This document shows positions 52,924 through 60,717 of a stretch of 64,000 nucleotides of DNA, one piece after another. The notes below the pieces were generated by a model. The model did no database searches and was not told the origin of the DNA. It saw only the letters and a program-made list of their open reading frames with translations. Position numbers and translations under genes: made by a program. This stretch comes from Lentisphaeria bacterium. GTDB lineage: Bacteria > Verrucomicrobiota > Lentisphaeria > Victivallales > Victivallaceae. Every line of letters begins with the position of its first letter. Position 1 is the stretch's first letter. The stretch covers positions 70,330 through 134,329 of the forward strand of contig JABLYX010000004.1 in assembly GCA_018265615.1 (NCBI GenBank), read 5' to 3'.

Positions 52924-52944
52924 GGAAATTTTCTCCCTTCTCGC
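52902..52944. repeat. Perfect 19-bp palindrome
   Basis: GCGAGAAGGGAGAAAATTT and its exact complement flank a 5-nt loop (TGAGG). It overlaps the end of the membrane protein gene, which stops within the loop. It could terminate transcription from either side but lacks a clear T-run. Confidence 0.9.
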
Positions 52945-52971
52945 GCTCTTTCCTTTTCAAACCTATTCGTC

Positions 52972-53010
52972 GCCATTTTCCTTATCGGCTTGGCCGATAA
53001 GGAAAATGGC
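52972..53010. repeat. Perfect 18-bp palindrome
   Basis: GCCATTTTCCTTATCGGC and its exact complement flank a 3-nt loop. It lies 28 bp after the first palindrome. Smaller inverted repeats follow, including GAAAATC-CA-GATTTTC (53030-53045). Confidence 0.9.
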
Positions 53011-53105
53011 TGTAATTTTTCGTCACAGAGAAAATCCAGATTTTCGTTCTGCATTGCTCTGAGCAGAGAAAAGCAATCATGCTGCTGCTCAGCGCATTTG
53101 TGAGC

Positions 53106-53708
53106 TCAGAAGTTGAAAACGTCGTCGCTCAGAAGCTCGTTAGTCGAAGAAGCTTTGAAGTCATCACGCTCAGAAGCATTCAGCTTCTGGGCGGTCGCAT
53201 CTTGCGCATCTTTACCCATTCTGCCATCAGCTCCGAACGAATAGAGATCATAGCTGGTTGCATTGAATTTACCCGGATATGCATAGTAGATCTTGTTGCC
53301 CCAGCCGTCGACCAAAACATAGTATGAGCCACTTTTCTGAAGATTTTTTCTCAGGCTTTCCGCATCGATTGTTTTCAGAAATTCCTTCAGGTATTCGGCT
53401 TCGACTTTTTTGCCGCCGCTGAAGCTTTCCGTAAAGCTCAGTTCCGAAATGGAGTTGTCGTCCGTGGAGCCGTCTTTGATTTCAAACCGGATTTCATTGA
53501 ATTCCTGCGGCGTTTTGCCCGTCGGGATGTACCCTAATTTCGTGTTGCACGATTCGAGGGCGGCGCCGAGACGGGCGATGAGCGCTTTGGTCGAGCTCTC
53601 CTTGGCGGAGTTCATGGCGTAGCTGTACATCCCGAAACCGATGGCGGTCAGGACGCCGATCAGGAATACCACGACCAGAATTTCGGTCAGTGTGAAATGC
53701 TTTTTCAT
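53106..53708 (-). CDS. GspG-like major pseudopilin
   Basis: The 200-residue protein starts at 53708 behind AAAGG and opens MKKHFTLTEILVVVFLIGVL, a leader of the GspG/type IV pilin type: cleavage before Phe5 and Glu5 of the mature protein present. The globular part carries DGWGNKIYYAYPGKFNATSY and 'DLYSFGADGRMGKD', the GspG-like calcium-loop region, unlike the H-x9-DG pseudopilins of the cassettes. It may be the major subunit of the secretion filament or another specialised version. No other secretion-system gene lies in the window. Confidence 0.85.
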   Translation of the reverse strand: MKKHFTLTEILVVVFLIGVLTAIGFGMYSYAMNSAKESSTKALIARLGAALESCNTKLGYIPTGKTPQEFNEIRFEIKDGSTDDNSISELSFTESFSGGKKVEAEYLKEFLKTIDAESLRKNLQKSGSYYVLVDGWGNKIYYAYPGKFNATSYDLYSFGADGRMGKDAQDATAQKLNASERDDFKASSTNELLSDDVFNF

Positions 53709-53751
53709 CGGACAACCTTTCTTGTCTGGGTTGAAACTGTTCCCTATATGG

Positions 53752-53780
53752 AATATAATATGAGAAATTCGTATTTTCAA
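53752..53780 (-). promoter_or_regulatory. Promoter candidate of the GspG-like gene
   Basis: TTGAAA and TATATT on the minus strand lie 17 bp apart, about 45 bp before the start codon at 53708. Confidence 0.5.
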
Positions 53781-53799
53781 AACCGGAAGCGGAAAAATC

Positions 53800-54510
53800 A
53801 TGAGAATTGACGGGAAAAATGTCCTTGTCACCGGCGGAGCGCGGCGCGTCGGGGCGGCGCTGGCGCGCGCATTCGCGGCGGAGGGGGCGGGCATCCTGCT
53901 GCACGCTCGCCGCTCGCGGGAGGAGGCGGAAGCGCTCGCCGCCTCGCTGCCGCATCCGGAGCGGTGCCGGATCTTCACCGCCGACCTTGCGGCTCCGGGG
54001 GAAGCTGCGAAGCTCTTCGCCGCGTGCGGACGGGTCGACATCCTCGTCAACAACGCTTCGATGTTCGAGCCGGACGAACTCGCCGTTGGAACGGAGGCGC
54101 GCGACCGGGAACACTTCGAGGTGAACTTCTGGAGCCCGCTCGCGCTGATGCGCGCGTTTGCGGCGCAGGAATTGGCGGAGGGGGCGGTCGTGAATCTGCT
54201 GGATCAGGAGGTGACGCACAGCGCCGCGCGGGGAGGGGCGTACGCGCTCTCCCGGCGGGCGCTGGCCGATGCGACCCGCGAACTCGCGCGCGAGCTCGGC
54301 CCGCGGAATCTGCGCGTCAACGCGGTTGCGCCGGGCCCGGTGCTGCCGCCGCCGTGGATTCCGGACGGAAAGATGGAGAAGACGATCCCGACGCTGCCGC
54401 TGCGGCGGAAGGTCGGGCTGGAGGATCTGGCCGCCGCCGTCGTGTTCCTCTGCCGGAACGACTCGGTTACGGGGCAGATCCTCTGCGTGGACTGCGGGCA
54501 GAGCCTGTAG
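53800..54510 (+). CDS. SDR oxidoreductase, pteridine-reductase-like
   Basis: The 236-residue short-chain dehydrogenase has the cofactor motif TGGARRVGAALARAFA, whose Arg-Arg resembles FolM/PTR1-type NADPH-dependent pteridine reductases, plus 'DILVNNASMF' and the 'VNAVAPGPVLPP' stretch. The active-site region is GAYALSRRAL, so the usual Tyr-x3-Lys pair reads Tyr-x3-Arg. The lysine normally lowers the Tyr pKa and holds the ribose, so activity could be altered. It is divergent from the GspG-like gene and has no obvious pathway partner nearby. Confidence 0.8.
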   Translation: MRIDGKNVLVTGGARRVGAALARAFAAEGAGILLHARRSREEAEALAASLPHPERCRIFTADLAAPGEAAKLFAACGRVDILVNNASMFEPDELAVGTEARDREHFEVNFWSPLALMRAFAAQELAEGAVVNLLDQEVTHSAARGGAYALSRRALADATRELARELGPRNLRVNAVAPGPVLPPPWIPDGKMEKTIPTLPLRRKVGLEDLAAAVVFLCRNDSVTGQILCVDCGQSL

Positions 54511-54546
54511 CGGGAGGCGCGGCGCCGGGATCGCCGCGCCGTGCGT

Positions 54547-55476
54547 TCATTCCCGGCCGACGGCAAAATGCTCGCAGTACCGCTCGAACAGTTTCCCGGC
54601 GGAGCGGTAGCAGGAGTTCGGGCTCATGAAGTGCGAAAATTCGAACGTGATCGCCTTTTCGATCCCGGCGGCTTTCGCGGCTTCGAGCTTCAGGAGCATC
54701 TTCTCCCATTTGATCGGCGGGAAGCGGATCGGCATGTCGCGGTCGAAGCTCTCGCAGTTCGTCCAGCTCGTCATGCCGTATCGATCAGTCAGCTTCCTGT
54801 TGATCCGCAGGTAATCGGCGAGTTCGCGGTAGTCGCAGTGCCCGTCCTGAAACGCGACGATGTCCACCGCGCCCTGAATCCCTTTCAGGATCGCGTCCCA
54901 CTCCTTCTCATGCTGCGTCACGCCGATCGAGTCCTCTTTGAAGCCGACGTCGCCGGTGGCTTTGATTCCGTCGATATACGGTGAGATCATGGTCGGCAGG
55001 TTCCCGGAGAGCTGCTTCACATGGTGCCCCATCCCGGCGTACAGGTCGATGATTCCCGCAATCGCGCGGCTGACCTCGAAATTCAGGTACCAGCCGCCGA
55101 ACGCCTTGCGCTCCCCGTAGCGGCTCCAGACCTCGTCGGCGACCGCGCGGCTGATCTCCATCTCGCGTTCGCATTCGCGGTTCTGCCAGTATTTTCCGGA
55201 GTCGTACAACCCGAAGTAGAATTGCATCCCATACTTTTCGGACAGGTCGAGGAAGAGATCGACGAGGTCGACCGGCGGCCGGTAGCACCCCTCGTGTTCC
55301 ATCAGGTATTTCGACGGATACGTGATGAAGCTGCGGTGGCCGCAGCGGATCAGGATCACGGTGTCGATGCCGATCGATTTCATGGCCGCGAAGTCGCGGT
55401 CCCAGTCGTCCCGTCCCCAGTTCTGGTGCGGAATATCATGGCTGATTTCATCGAGAAACGTTCCGGTGATTTTCAT
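54547..55476 (-). CDS. DUF4434-like putative glycoside hydrolase
   Basis: The 309-residue protein starts at 55476 (ATGA overlap with the LacI stop; AGAGGA upstream). It reads as a TIM barrel with 'KSIGIDTVILIRCGHRSFIT', 'SEKYGMQFYFGLYDSGKYWQ', 'GWYLNFEVSRAIAGIIDLYA' and 'VDIVAFQDGHCDYRELADYL', a pattern typical of DUF4434 proteins. Acidic residues at strand ends (Glu in LNFEV and FEFSHFMSPNS) could be catalytic. There is no signal peptide, so it would act on an imported sugar or one released in the cytosol. It is probably regulated by the coupled LacI protein. Confidence 0.78.
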   Translation of the reverse strand: MKITGTFLDEISHDIPHQNWGRDDWDRDFAAMKSIGIDTVILIRCGHRSFITYPSKYLMEHEGCYRPPVDLVDLFLDLSEKYGMQFYFGLYDSGKYWQNRECEREMEISRAVADEVWSRYGERKAFGGWYLNFEVSRAIAGIIDLYAGMGHHVKQLSGNLPTMISPYIDGIKATGDVGFKEDSIGVTQHEKEWDAILKGIQGAVDIVAFQDGHCDYRELADYLRINRKLTDRYGMTSWTNCESFDRDMPIRFPPIKWEKMLLKLEAAKAAGIEKAITFEFSHFMSPNSCYRSAGKLFERYCEHFAVGRE

Positions 55477-56516
55477 GGCTGCAAATCCTCTGTTTGTGAT
55501 GGTGACGGGCATATTGTCCCGGTTCCGGGCGGGCGAATGGTGCTGGCGCGTATGATCAGCGGGGCCTCCAGGATCCTGTGCATCGGTTCTCCTCCCCGGA
55601 TCAGTCCGATGAGCATGTCTCCGGCCAGTCTGCCGATCTCCTCTTTGGGCTGCGAGAGGGTCGTCAGCGGGTAGAGCAGCTGGCTCGCCGCGATGTCGAG
55701 GTTGTCGAAGCCGACGACCGCGAGCTCTTCGGGAATGCGGCGGCCGAGCTCGAGCCCGGCCTGCAGCGCGCCCAGCGCTGCGAAGTCGCTGGCGGCGAAG
55801 ACGGCCGTGAGCCCGGGATGGGTGTTCAGCAGTTTCCGGGCCGCGCGGAGGCCGTCCGGGATGTTGAATGCGCACTCCTCCTCGGGGACCGCGTACCCGA
55901 GCTCTTCCAGAAAACCCCGGCGGCGGGAGATGATCTCCTGCTTGCTCCGGTCATGTGCGAGGAAGCCGATTTTTGTGTGGCCGAGCTCGCGGAGATGGCG
56001 GGCGGCCTCCCGTCCGGCCTTCTCATTGTCGACCATGACGGCTGCTTTGCCGAGTTTCGGGCATGATTCCATGATCTGCACGACCGGCACGCGGAGCGAC
56101 AGGAGTTCGTCCGCGGCCTCCCGCACGGCTTCGTTCGGATAGACGATGATTCCCTCCACCTCGCGCTCGGCGAAGCGGCGGATATGCTGCCGCAGGGTGT
56201 CGCGGCTTCCGGAGATGTTGCCCAGCAGAAGCATATAGTCGCCGTCGAGCATCCGGCTCTCGATACCGGCGGAGATATTGCCGAAGAAGCTGCTGTTCGT
56301 AAACGGCATCAGGACGCCGATCAGACGGCTCGAACGCGATGCGAGCGCGCGGGCCGCCGAATTGCGGCGGTACCCGGTCTCCCGGACGGCCGCCAGAATC
56401 CGTTCCCGGGTCTGCGCTGAAAGGCGGCCGGTCCCGTTGATTCCGTCCGAGACGGCCTTGAGCGAAAGGCCGAGCCGTCCGGCAAGCTCCTGCATCGTGA
56501 TCCGGGTTTTCGACAT
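55473..56516 (-). CDS. LacI family regulator coupled to the DUF4434 gene
   Basis: The 347-residue regulator has the helix-turn-helix TMQELAGRLGLSLKAVSDGI and the hinge and sensor domain 'RLIGVLMPFTNSSFFGNISA', 'HTKIGFLAHDRSKQEIISRR' and 'LAVVGFDNLDIAASQLLYPL'. The ATGA overlap at 55473-55476 couples it to the DUF4434-type hydrolase. Upstream lies a close match to a LacI operator and a promoter, so it is likely autoregulated with the hydrolase. Confidence 0.88.
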   Translation of the reverse strand: MSKTRITMQELAGRLGLSLKAVSDGINGTGRLSAQTRERILAAVRETGYRRNSAARALASRSSRLIGVLMPFTNSSFFGNISAGIESRMLDGDYMLLLGNISGSRDTLRQHIRRFAEREVEGIIVYPNEAVREAADELLSLRVPVVQIMESCPKLGKAAVMVDNEKAGREAARHLRELGHTKIGFLAHDRSKQEIISRRRGFLEELGYAVPEEECAFNIPDGLRAARKLLNTHPGLTAVFAASDFAALGALQAGLELGRRIPEELAVVGFDNLDIAASQLLYPLTTLSQPKEEIGRLAGDMLIGLIRGGEPMHRILEAPLIIRASTIRPPGTGTICPSPSQTEDLQP

Positions 56517-56531
56517 GGCGGAATCTTTCTT

Positions 56532-56549
56532 TGGTAAAGCGCTGTATCA
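56532..56549. promoter_or_regulatory. LacI-type operator (TGGTAAAGCGCTGTATCA)
   Basis: The 18-bp sequence is a 7-of-9 palindrome centred on GC, of the TGRTAAAGCGCTTTAYCA form used by GalR/LacI proteins. It lies between the -10 box and the start at 56516. Confidence 0.7.
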
Positions 56550-56559
56550 TCTGTTTTTA

Positions 56560-56588
56560 ATTATACTTTAACTTCAATGAAAAAGCAA
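56560..56588 (-). promoter_or_regulatory. Promoter of the LacI-DUF4434 operon
   Basis: TTGCTT (56588-56583) and TATAAT (56565-56560) on the minus strand are 17 bp apart, directly upstream of the operator at 56532. Confidence 0.65.
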
Positions 56589-56786
56589 GCCGTGATCCAT
56601 CATATTTCGATTAATCTGATACAGGCAGCCTCTGAAGCGCAAATAAAAGCCGTGCGCCATGCATGACCCATGCAAACAGAACCTCCCCCGGACGGTCATG
56701 AACCGTCGGCGTGGTTCCATCTTATACAAAGGGAATCGGCGAAGCGCCCTCTCCGAGTCCCGCGGCATCTCATTCAGGAAAGCGTA

Positions 56787-57764
56787 TCAGTCGTCCTGCT
56801 GAATGCAGGAGCGGTCGCCGACGCTGTCGCGTTCGATGAGCCGATAGGGGATGACGGTGCGGCGGGGAAATTGGCTGCCGCGCAGCCGCGAGTCGAGGGC
56901 GTCGGCGACGGCGGCGGCCTGAGCGGCGTAGTCCTGGGTAATCGTGGTCTGCGGGGGGATGGCGTAGCGCGAATACATGGTGCGCTCGGAGGCGACGAGC
57001 GAGATATCCTCGGGAATGCGGCGGTTGTAGAGCGAGAGCGCGTAGGCGGTGATGATTCCGGCGTCGCCGCCGGGACAGAAGAGGCCGTCGACTCCGCATT
57101 TCAGGAGCTTGCCGATCTCCTCCATATACGATTCCGCGAGGGAGAACCGCACGAGCCGGCTTGAGACGGGCAGGCTGTTGCGGCGCAGGGCAAGGAGGGC
57201 GGCTTCGCGCCGCAGGTCGGCGTTTCCGACGCCGGGTTTCCCATAGATGACGACGCCGACTTTGCGGCAGCCGTGCCCGGCAAGGCAGCCGACGCCTAAG
57301 GCCATGGCCTGGTTTTCGTCGGAGCGGACGGAATAAATTTCTCCGGTTCCGGAGGGCGCGTCGCGGTCGACGATGATGAGCGGGGCGGAGAAGCGTTCCT
57401 CCCAGCAGCCGAACTCCTCCGCGTCGATGCCGATCGCGACGGCGCCGCAGAAGCGGATGCGTTCAAGCTGGTCGAGGTTGTCCTGCGGCAGCATTTCGAT
57501 GCGGTAGCCGCGTGCGGACAGAGCGAGCGCGAGCTCGGAAATGACCATTTCGACGTAGCTGCGGATCGGGTAGATTCCGTGGTACGGGCTGATGATGACG
57601 ACGTTCTGCTGTTTTGTGGAGAGGCGCGGATGATAGCCGTGCTTGCGGGCGACCGCGAAGACCTGTTCGCGCACCTCTTCGCGGATGTTCGGGTGGTTGC
57701 TGAATACGCGCGACACGGTCGCCGGGGAGACTCCGGCCTCTTTCGCGATCTCCTGGATTTTCAT
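56787..57764 (-). CDS. LacI family regulator divergent from the oxidoreductase operon
   Basis: The 325-residue regulator starts at 57764 behind AGGAGAG, which puts IQEIAKEAGVSPATVSRVFS at the proper N-terminal place; the extra 27 residues upstream are Lys-rich and unlikely. The sensor domain shows NVVIISPYHGIYPIRSYVEM, 'GCRKVGVVIYGKPGVGNADL' and 'VDGLFCPGGDAGIITAYAL'. It faces the oxidoreductase operon across a 172-bp gap with promoter and possible operator, so it is the likely repressor. After its stop lies a small hairpin (56691-56707) without a T-run. Confidence 0.88.
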   Translation of the reverse strand: MKIQEIAKEAGVSPATVSRVFSNHPNIREEVREQVFAVARKHGYHPRLSTKQQNVVIISPYHGIYPIRSYVEMVISELALALSARGYRIEMLPQDNLDQLERIRFCGAVAIGIDAEEFGCWEERFSAPLIIVDRDAPSGTGEIYSVRSDENQAMALGVGCLAGHGCRKVGVVIYGKPGVGNADLRREAALLALRRNSLPVSSRLVRFSLAESYMEEIGKLLKCGVDGLFCPGGDAGIITAYALSLYNRRIPEDISLVASERTMYSRYAIPPQTTITQDYAAQAAAVADALDSRLRGSQFPRRTVIPYRLIERDSVGDRSCIQQDD

Positions 57765-57811
57765 TGGTCCGCTCTCCTTTTGCTTCGTTTTCAATATATA
57801 CCGGATTTTCT

Positions 57812-57832
57812 TGAAAACAAAATTCATTTTCA
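57812..57832. promoter_or_regulatory. Possible LacI operator in the divergent gap
   Basis: TGAAAA and TTTTCA are 9 bp apart, with two further matched pairs near the centre. A neighbouring GTTTTCAA/TTGAAAAC pair (57788-57818) lies on its left. The true site is uncertain. Confidence 0.4.
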
Positions 57833-57865
57833 TATTCTTTTGCATAAAAGTGTGATGGAATTCCC

Positions 57866-57893
57866 TTGCTTCCGGGGAAAGCCGGGGTATACT
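57866..57893 (+). promoter_or_regulatory. Promoter of the oxidoreductase operon
   Basis: TTGCTT and TATACT are separated by 16 bp, with the ATG at 57937 about 44 bp downstream behind GGGGGAAGA. Confidence 0.6.
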
Positions 57894-57936
57894 TTACTGC
57901 AAAGGATGATTTCTCAACCATAACACAGGGGGAAGA

Positions 57937-58935
57937 ATGACCGGGAAACGGATCGTCTGGCCTCGGGCCGGGGAGACGGAGCTTCAGGAGTTCGAAGTTC
58001 CGGCGCCGCAGCGCGGAGAAGCGCTGATTGAAATGGAATACACTGTGTTGAGCGCGGGGACTGAACGTGCGTGTCTCGTGGCGAAACCGAATACGCCGCA
58101 GACATTTCCGCAATATCCCGGTTATTGCGGAGTCGGACGGGTCGCCGCGGTCGGCGAAGATGTGGAAACGGTGCTTGTCGGGGAGCGTGTGCTGGCGGAC
58201 CATGCGGGACATTGCAGCCTGGCGGTGAAGCCCGCCGCCGGGCTGACCGTCGTCGATCCGGCGGTCGATCCGCTCGAGGCGGCGTTCACGGTCATCGCGG
58301 CGATGTCGCTGCAGGGGATCCGCAAGGCGCGGATCGAGCTCGGCGAAGCAGTATTGGTCGAAGGGCTGGGGCTGCTCGGGATCTTCGCCGTGGAGCTTGC
58401 GAAGCTCGATGGGGCGCTTACGGTGATCGTGACTGACTTCGATGAAAAACGGCGCGAGCTCGCACGTAGGCTCGGTGCGGATCTGGCGTTTTCGCCGGAC
58501 GATCCAGAGCTGGCGGAAAAGGTGAAAAACGCGACCGGCGGGCGCGGCGCGGATGCGGTCATCGAAGTGACCGGCTCCGCCCGTGCACTGAATCAGGCGC
58601 TTGCCTGCGCCGCGTTTCGCGGGCGGGTCGTACTGCTCGGCTGCACCCGGATCTCGGATGAGCCGGTCGATTTTTACCGCGACGTGCACAAACCCGGAAT
58701 TTCGATCATCGGCGCGCACAATTTCGTGCGCCCGGAGGAGGACTCTTTTCCGGGCTGCTGGACGTACCGCGACGATTTCCGCACGCTGCTCGGACTTGCC
58801 GCAGCGAAGCGGTTCCGCGCGGCTCCGGTGATTTCGGAGATCGTTCGCCCGGAGGAGGCTCCGGCGGTTTACGGGAGATTGGCCGAATGTGCGGATCCGC
58901 CGCTCGGCATCGTATTCGATTGGAGGGACAGATGA
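57937..58935 (+). CDS. MDR-type dehydrogenase, alcohol dehydrogenase-like
   Basis: The 332-residue protein belongs to the medium-chain dehydrogenase family. The catalytic half shows 'TVLSAGTERACLVAKPNTPQ' and 'YPGYCGVGRVAAVGEDVE', and the cofactor half 'LVEGLGLLGIFAVELAKLDG' and 'GGRGADAVIEVTGSARALNQ'. The Cys/His/Glu pattern for catalytic zinc is not obvious, so zinc dependence is uncertain. The family oxidises sugar or polyol alcohols in similar clusters. It is the first gene of the operon and overlaps the next by ATGA. Confidence 0.85.
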   Translation: MTGKRIVWPRAGETELQEFEVPAPQRGEALIEMEYTVLSAGTERACLVAKPNTPQTFPQYPGYCGVGRVAAVGEDVETVLVGERVLADHAGHCSLAVKPAAGLTVVDPAVDPLEAAFTVIAAMSLQGIRKARIELGEAVLVEGLGLLGIFAVELAKLDGALTVIVTDFDEKRRELARRLGADLAFSPDDPELAEKVKNATGGRGADAVIEVTGSARALNQALACAAFRGRVVLLGCTRISDEPVDFYRDVHKPGISIIGAHNFVRPEEDSFPGCWTYRDDFRTLLGLAAAKRFRAAPVISEIVRPEEAPAVYGRLAECADPPLGIVFDWRDR

Positions 58936-59942
58936 TGGAACGGATCAGGATCGGCCAGATTGGAATCGGCCACAACCACGCTTCGGAGAAGATGAACACG
59001 CTGCGCCGTCTCCCCGGCCTCTTCGAGGTGGTCGGCGTGGTGGAGGAGGACCCCGAGTGGAGGAAAAAGCGCGGTGATTGGGAGTGTTACCGGGGAATTC
59101 CATGGATGAGCGAGGAGGAACTTTTCCGGGTTCCGGGGCTGCAGGCGGTCGCGGTCGAAACCGACGGCTTCGATCTCGTCCCCGCCGCGCGGCGCTGCGC
59201 GGAGCACAATGTGCACATCCACATGGACAAGCCCGGCGGCGAGGAGCTCGGCCCGTTCCGGGAGCTGCTCGGGGAGTTCGAAAGGCGGAAGCTCTGCATC
59301 CAGCTCGGCTATATGTACCGCAACAACCCGGCGATCTCTTTCTGCCGCGACGCGGCGCGTAAAGGATGGCTTGGAGAGATCTTCGAAATCCACGCCGTGA
59401 TGAGCCGTTACGACGGCGACGATTACCGCCGCTGGCTGTCGAATTTCAAAGGCGGCGCGATGTATATCTTCGGGGGACACCTGATTGATATCGTGATTTC
59501 GATGCTCGGCAGGCCGGACCGGGTGACGCCGTTTCTGCGCAAAACCCGCGATGACGCGCTGTTCGACAACGGCTTTGCGGTGATGGAATATCCGCGCTGC
59601 ACGGTATCGATCCGCACGAGCGTGACCGAGGTGGACGGCATAAAGCACCGGCGGCTCATTGTCTGCGGCACGAAGGGCACGGCGGAGATCTGTCCGCTTG
59701 AACATCCGTCCGACCGTTACGAACGCGACCCGCTGCATGTGCGGCTCACGCTGCTCGAACCGTGCGGCGATTTTCCGGCCGGGACGCATATCGTCGACGT
59801 TGGCACGATGCCGGGGCGCTATACGGAGCAGTTGACCGAGTTCGCCCGGATCGTGCGCGGTGAAATCGATAACCCGTATCCGTACAGACATGAATTTCTG
59901 GTTCAGGAGGCGCTGCTGGCGGCGTCCGGCTGCAATCAATAG
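58932..59942 (+). CDS. Gfo/Idh/MocA family oxidoreductase 1
   Basis: The 336-residue protein starts at 58932 (ATGA overlap; GGAGGG upstream). The Rossmann start is RIGQIGIGHNHASEKMNTLR rather than the typical G-x-G-x2-G form, and the usual EKP motif is HMDKPGG (Asp for Glu). The C-terminal part 'FKGGAMYIFGGHLIDIVISM' carries the family's DxxxH-like active-site helix. Members oxidise sugars, inositols or glycosides with NAD(P). The neighbours suggest a multistep oxidation pathway. Confidence 0.85.
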   Translation: MMERIRIGQIGIGHNHASEKMNTLRRLPGLFEVVGVVEEDPEWRKKRGDWECYRGIPWMSEEELFRVPGLQAVAVETDGFDLVPAARRCAEHNVHIHMDKPGGEELGPFRELLGEFERRKLCIQLGYMYRNNPAISFCRDAARKGWLGEIFEIHAVMSRYDGDDYRRWLSNFKGGAMYIFGGHLIDIVISMLGRPDRVTPFLRKTRDDALFDNGFAVMEYPRCTVSIRTSVTEVDGIKHRRLIVCGTKGTAEICPLEHPSDRYERDPLHVRLTLLEPCGDFPAGTHIVDVGTMPGRYTEQLTEFARIVRGEIDNPYPYRHEFLVQEALLAASGCNQ

Positions 59943-59954
59943 AGAGGACACCAT

Positions 59955-60707
59955 ATGATGAGACGGTTCGAGGGGCGGAGCGTGATCGTGACCGGCGCCG
60001 GAGGCGCCATCGGCCGGGCGATCGCGAAACGGTTTGCGCAGGAGGGGGCGGCGGTCTGCGTCTCCGACCTGAAGCCCGAAGGGGCCGAAGCGGTTGCGGC
60101 GGAGATCCGCAGGGCGGGCGGGAATGCGTTCGGCTGCAGGGCCGACGTGACGAAAACCGCCGATGTCGCCGCGATGGCGGAGCGGGTCCTCGCGGAGTGC
60201 GGCAGGATCGACATCCTCGTCAATAACGCGGGCGGCAGCGCCGGGCTGCTCGGAAAGCTGACCCGGTTCAAGGACGCCGACGAGGAGGTGTGGAGCTGGG
60301 TGATCGACCTGAATTTGAACGGTACGCTGCGCTGCATCCGTGCGGTGCTGAATTCCATGGTCGAACACCGTTACGGCAGGATCATCAACATCGCGTCGAT
60401 CGCGGCCGCGGTCGGGATCCTCGACCGGGTCGATTATTCGGCGGCGAAAGGCGGCATCGTTTCGCTCACGAAGGCGCTGGCCATGGAGGTCGGTGAATAC
60501 GGCGTCACCGTGAACGCGGTTTCGCCGGGGGCGATCGCGCGCCGCCCGGAGGATTCGATCCCGGACGGCACGTTTGTCGGGCGCATGGGTGCGCCGGAGG
60601 AGGTCGCTTCTCTCGTTGCTTTCCTCGCGTCGGAGGAGGCCGCGTTCATCACCGGACACGATCATATCATCGACGGCGGCCGAGTGCTCGGACCGACCGG
60701 AATATAG
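59955..60707 (+). CDS. Classical SDR oxidoreductase
   Basis: The 250-residue protein shows the cofactor motif TGAGGAIGRAIAKRFA, DILVNNAGG, the catalytic Ser in NIASIAA, Tyr and Lys in YSAAK, and 'VNAVSPGAIARR'. The specific substrate is unknown; secondary alcohols or keto sugars are typical. It starts 12 bp after the preceding gene with GAGAGGA upstream, and the next start follows 10 bp after its end. Confidence 0.9.
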   Translation: MMRRFEGRSVIVTGAGGAIGRAIAKRFAQEGAAVCVSDLKPEGAEAVAAEIRRAGGNAFGCRADVTKTADVAAMAERVLAECGRIDILVNNAGGSAGLLGKLTRFKDADEEVWSWVIDLNLNGTLRCIRAVLNSMVEHRYGRIINIASIAAAVGILDRVDYSAAKGGIVSLTKALAMEVGEYGVTVNAVSPGAIARRPEDSIPDGTFVGRMGAPEEVASLVAFLASEEAAFITGHDHIIDGGRVLGPTGI

Positions 60708-60717
60708 GAGATTCAGC

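Noticed and set aside
53800..54510. Assignment of the name folM to the SDR gene
   Set aside because: The arginine-rich cofactor motif is suggestive, but the altered catalytic residue and lack of folate neighbours make a name unsafe.
56589..56786. Hairpin GACGGT/ACCGTC as terminator of the LacI gene
   Set aside because: Only six base pairs and no T-run on the minus strand; it is mentioned with the gene but not called a terminator.
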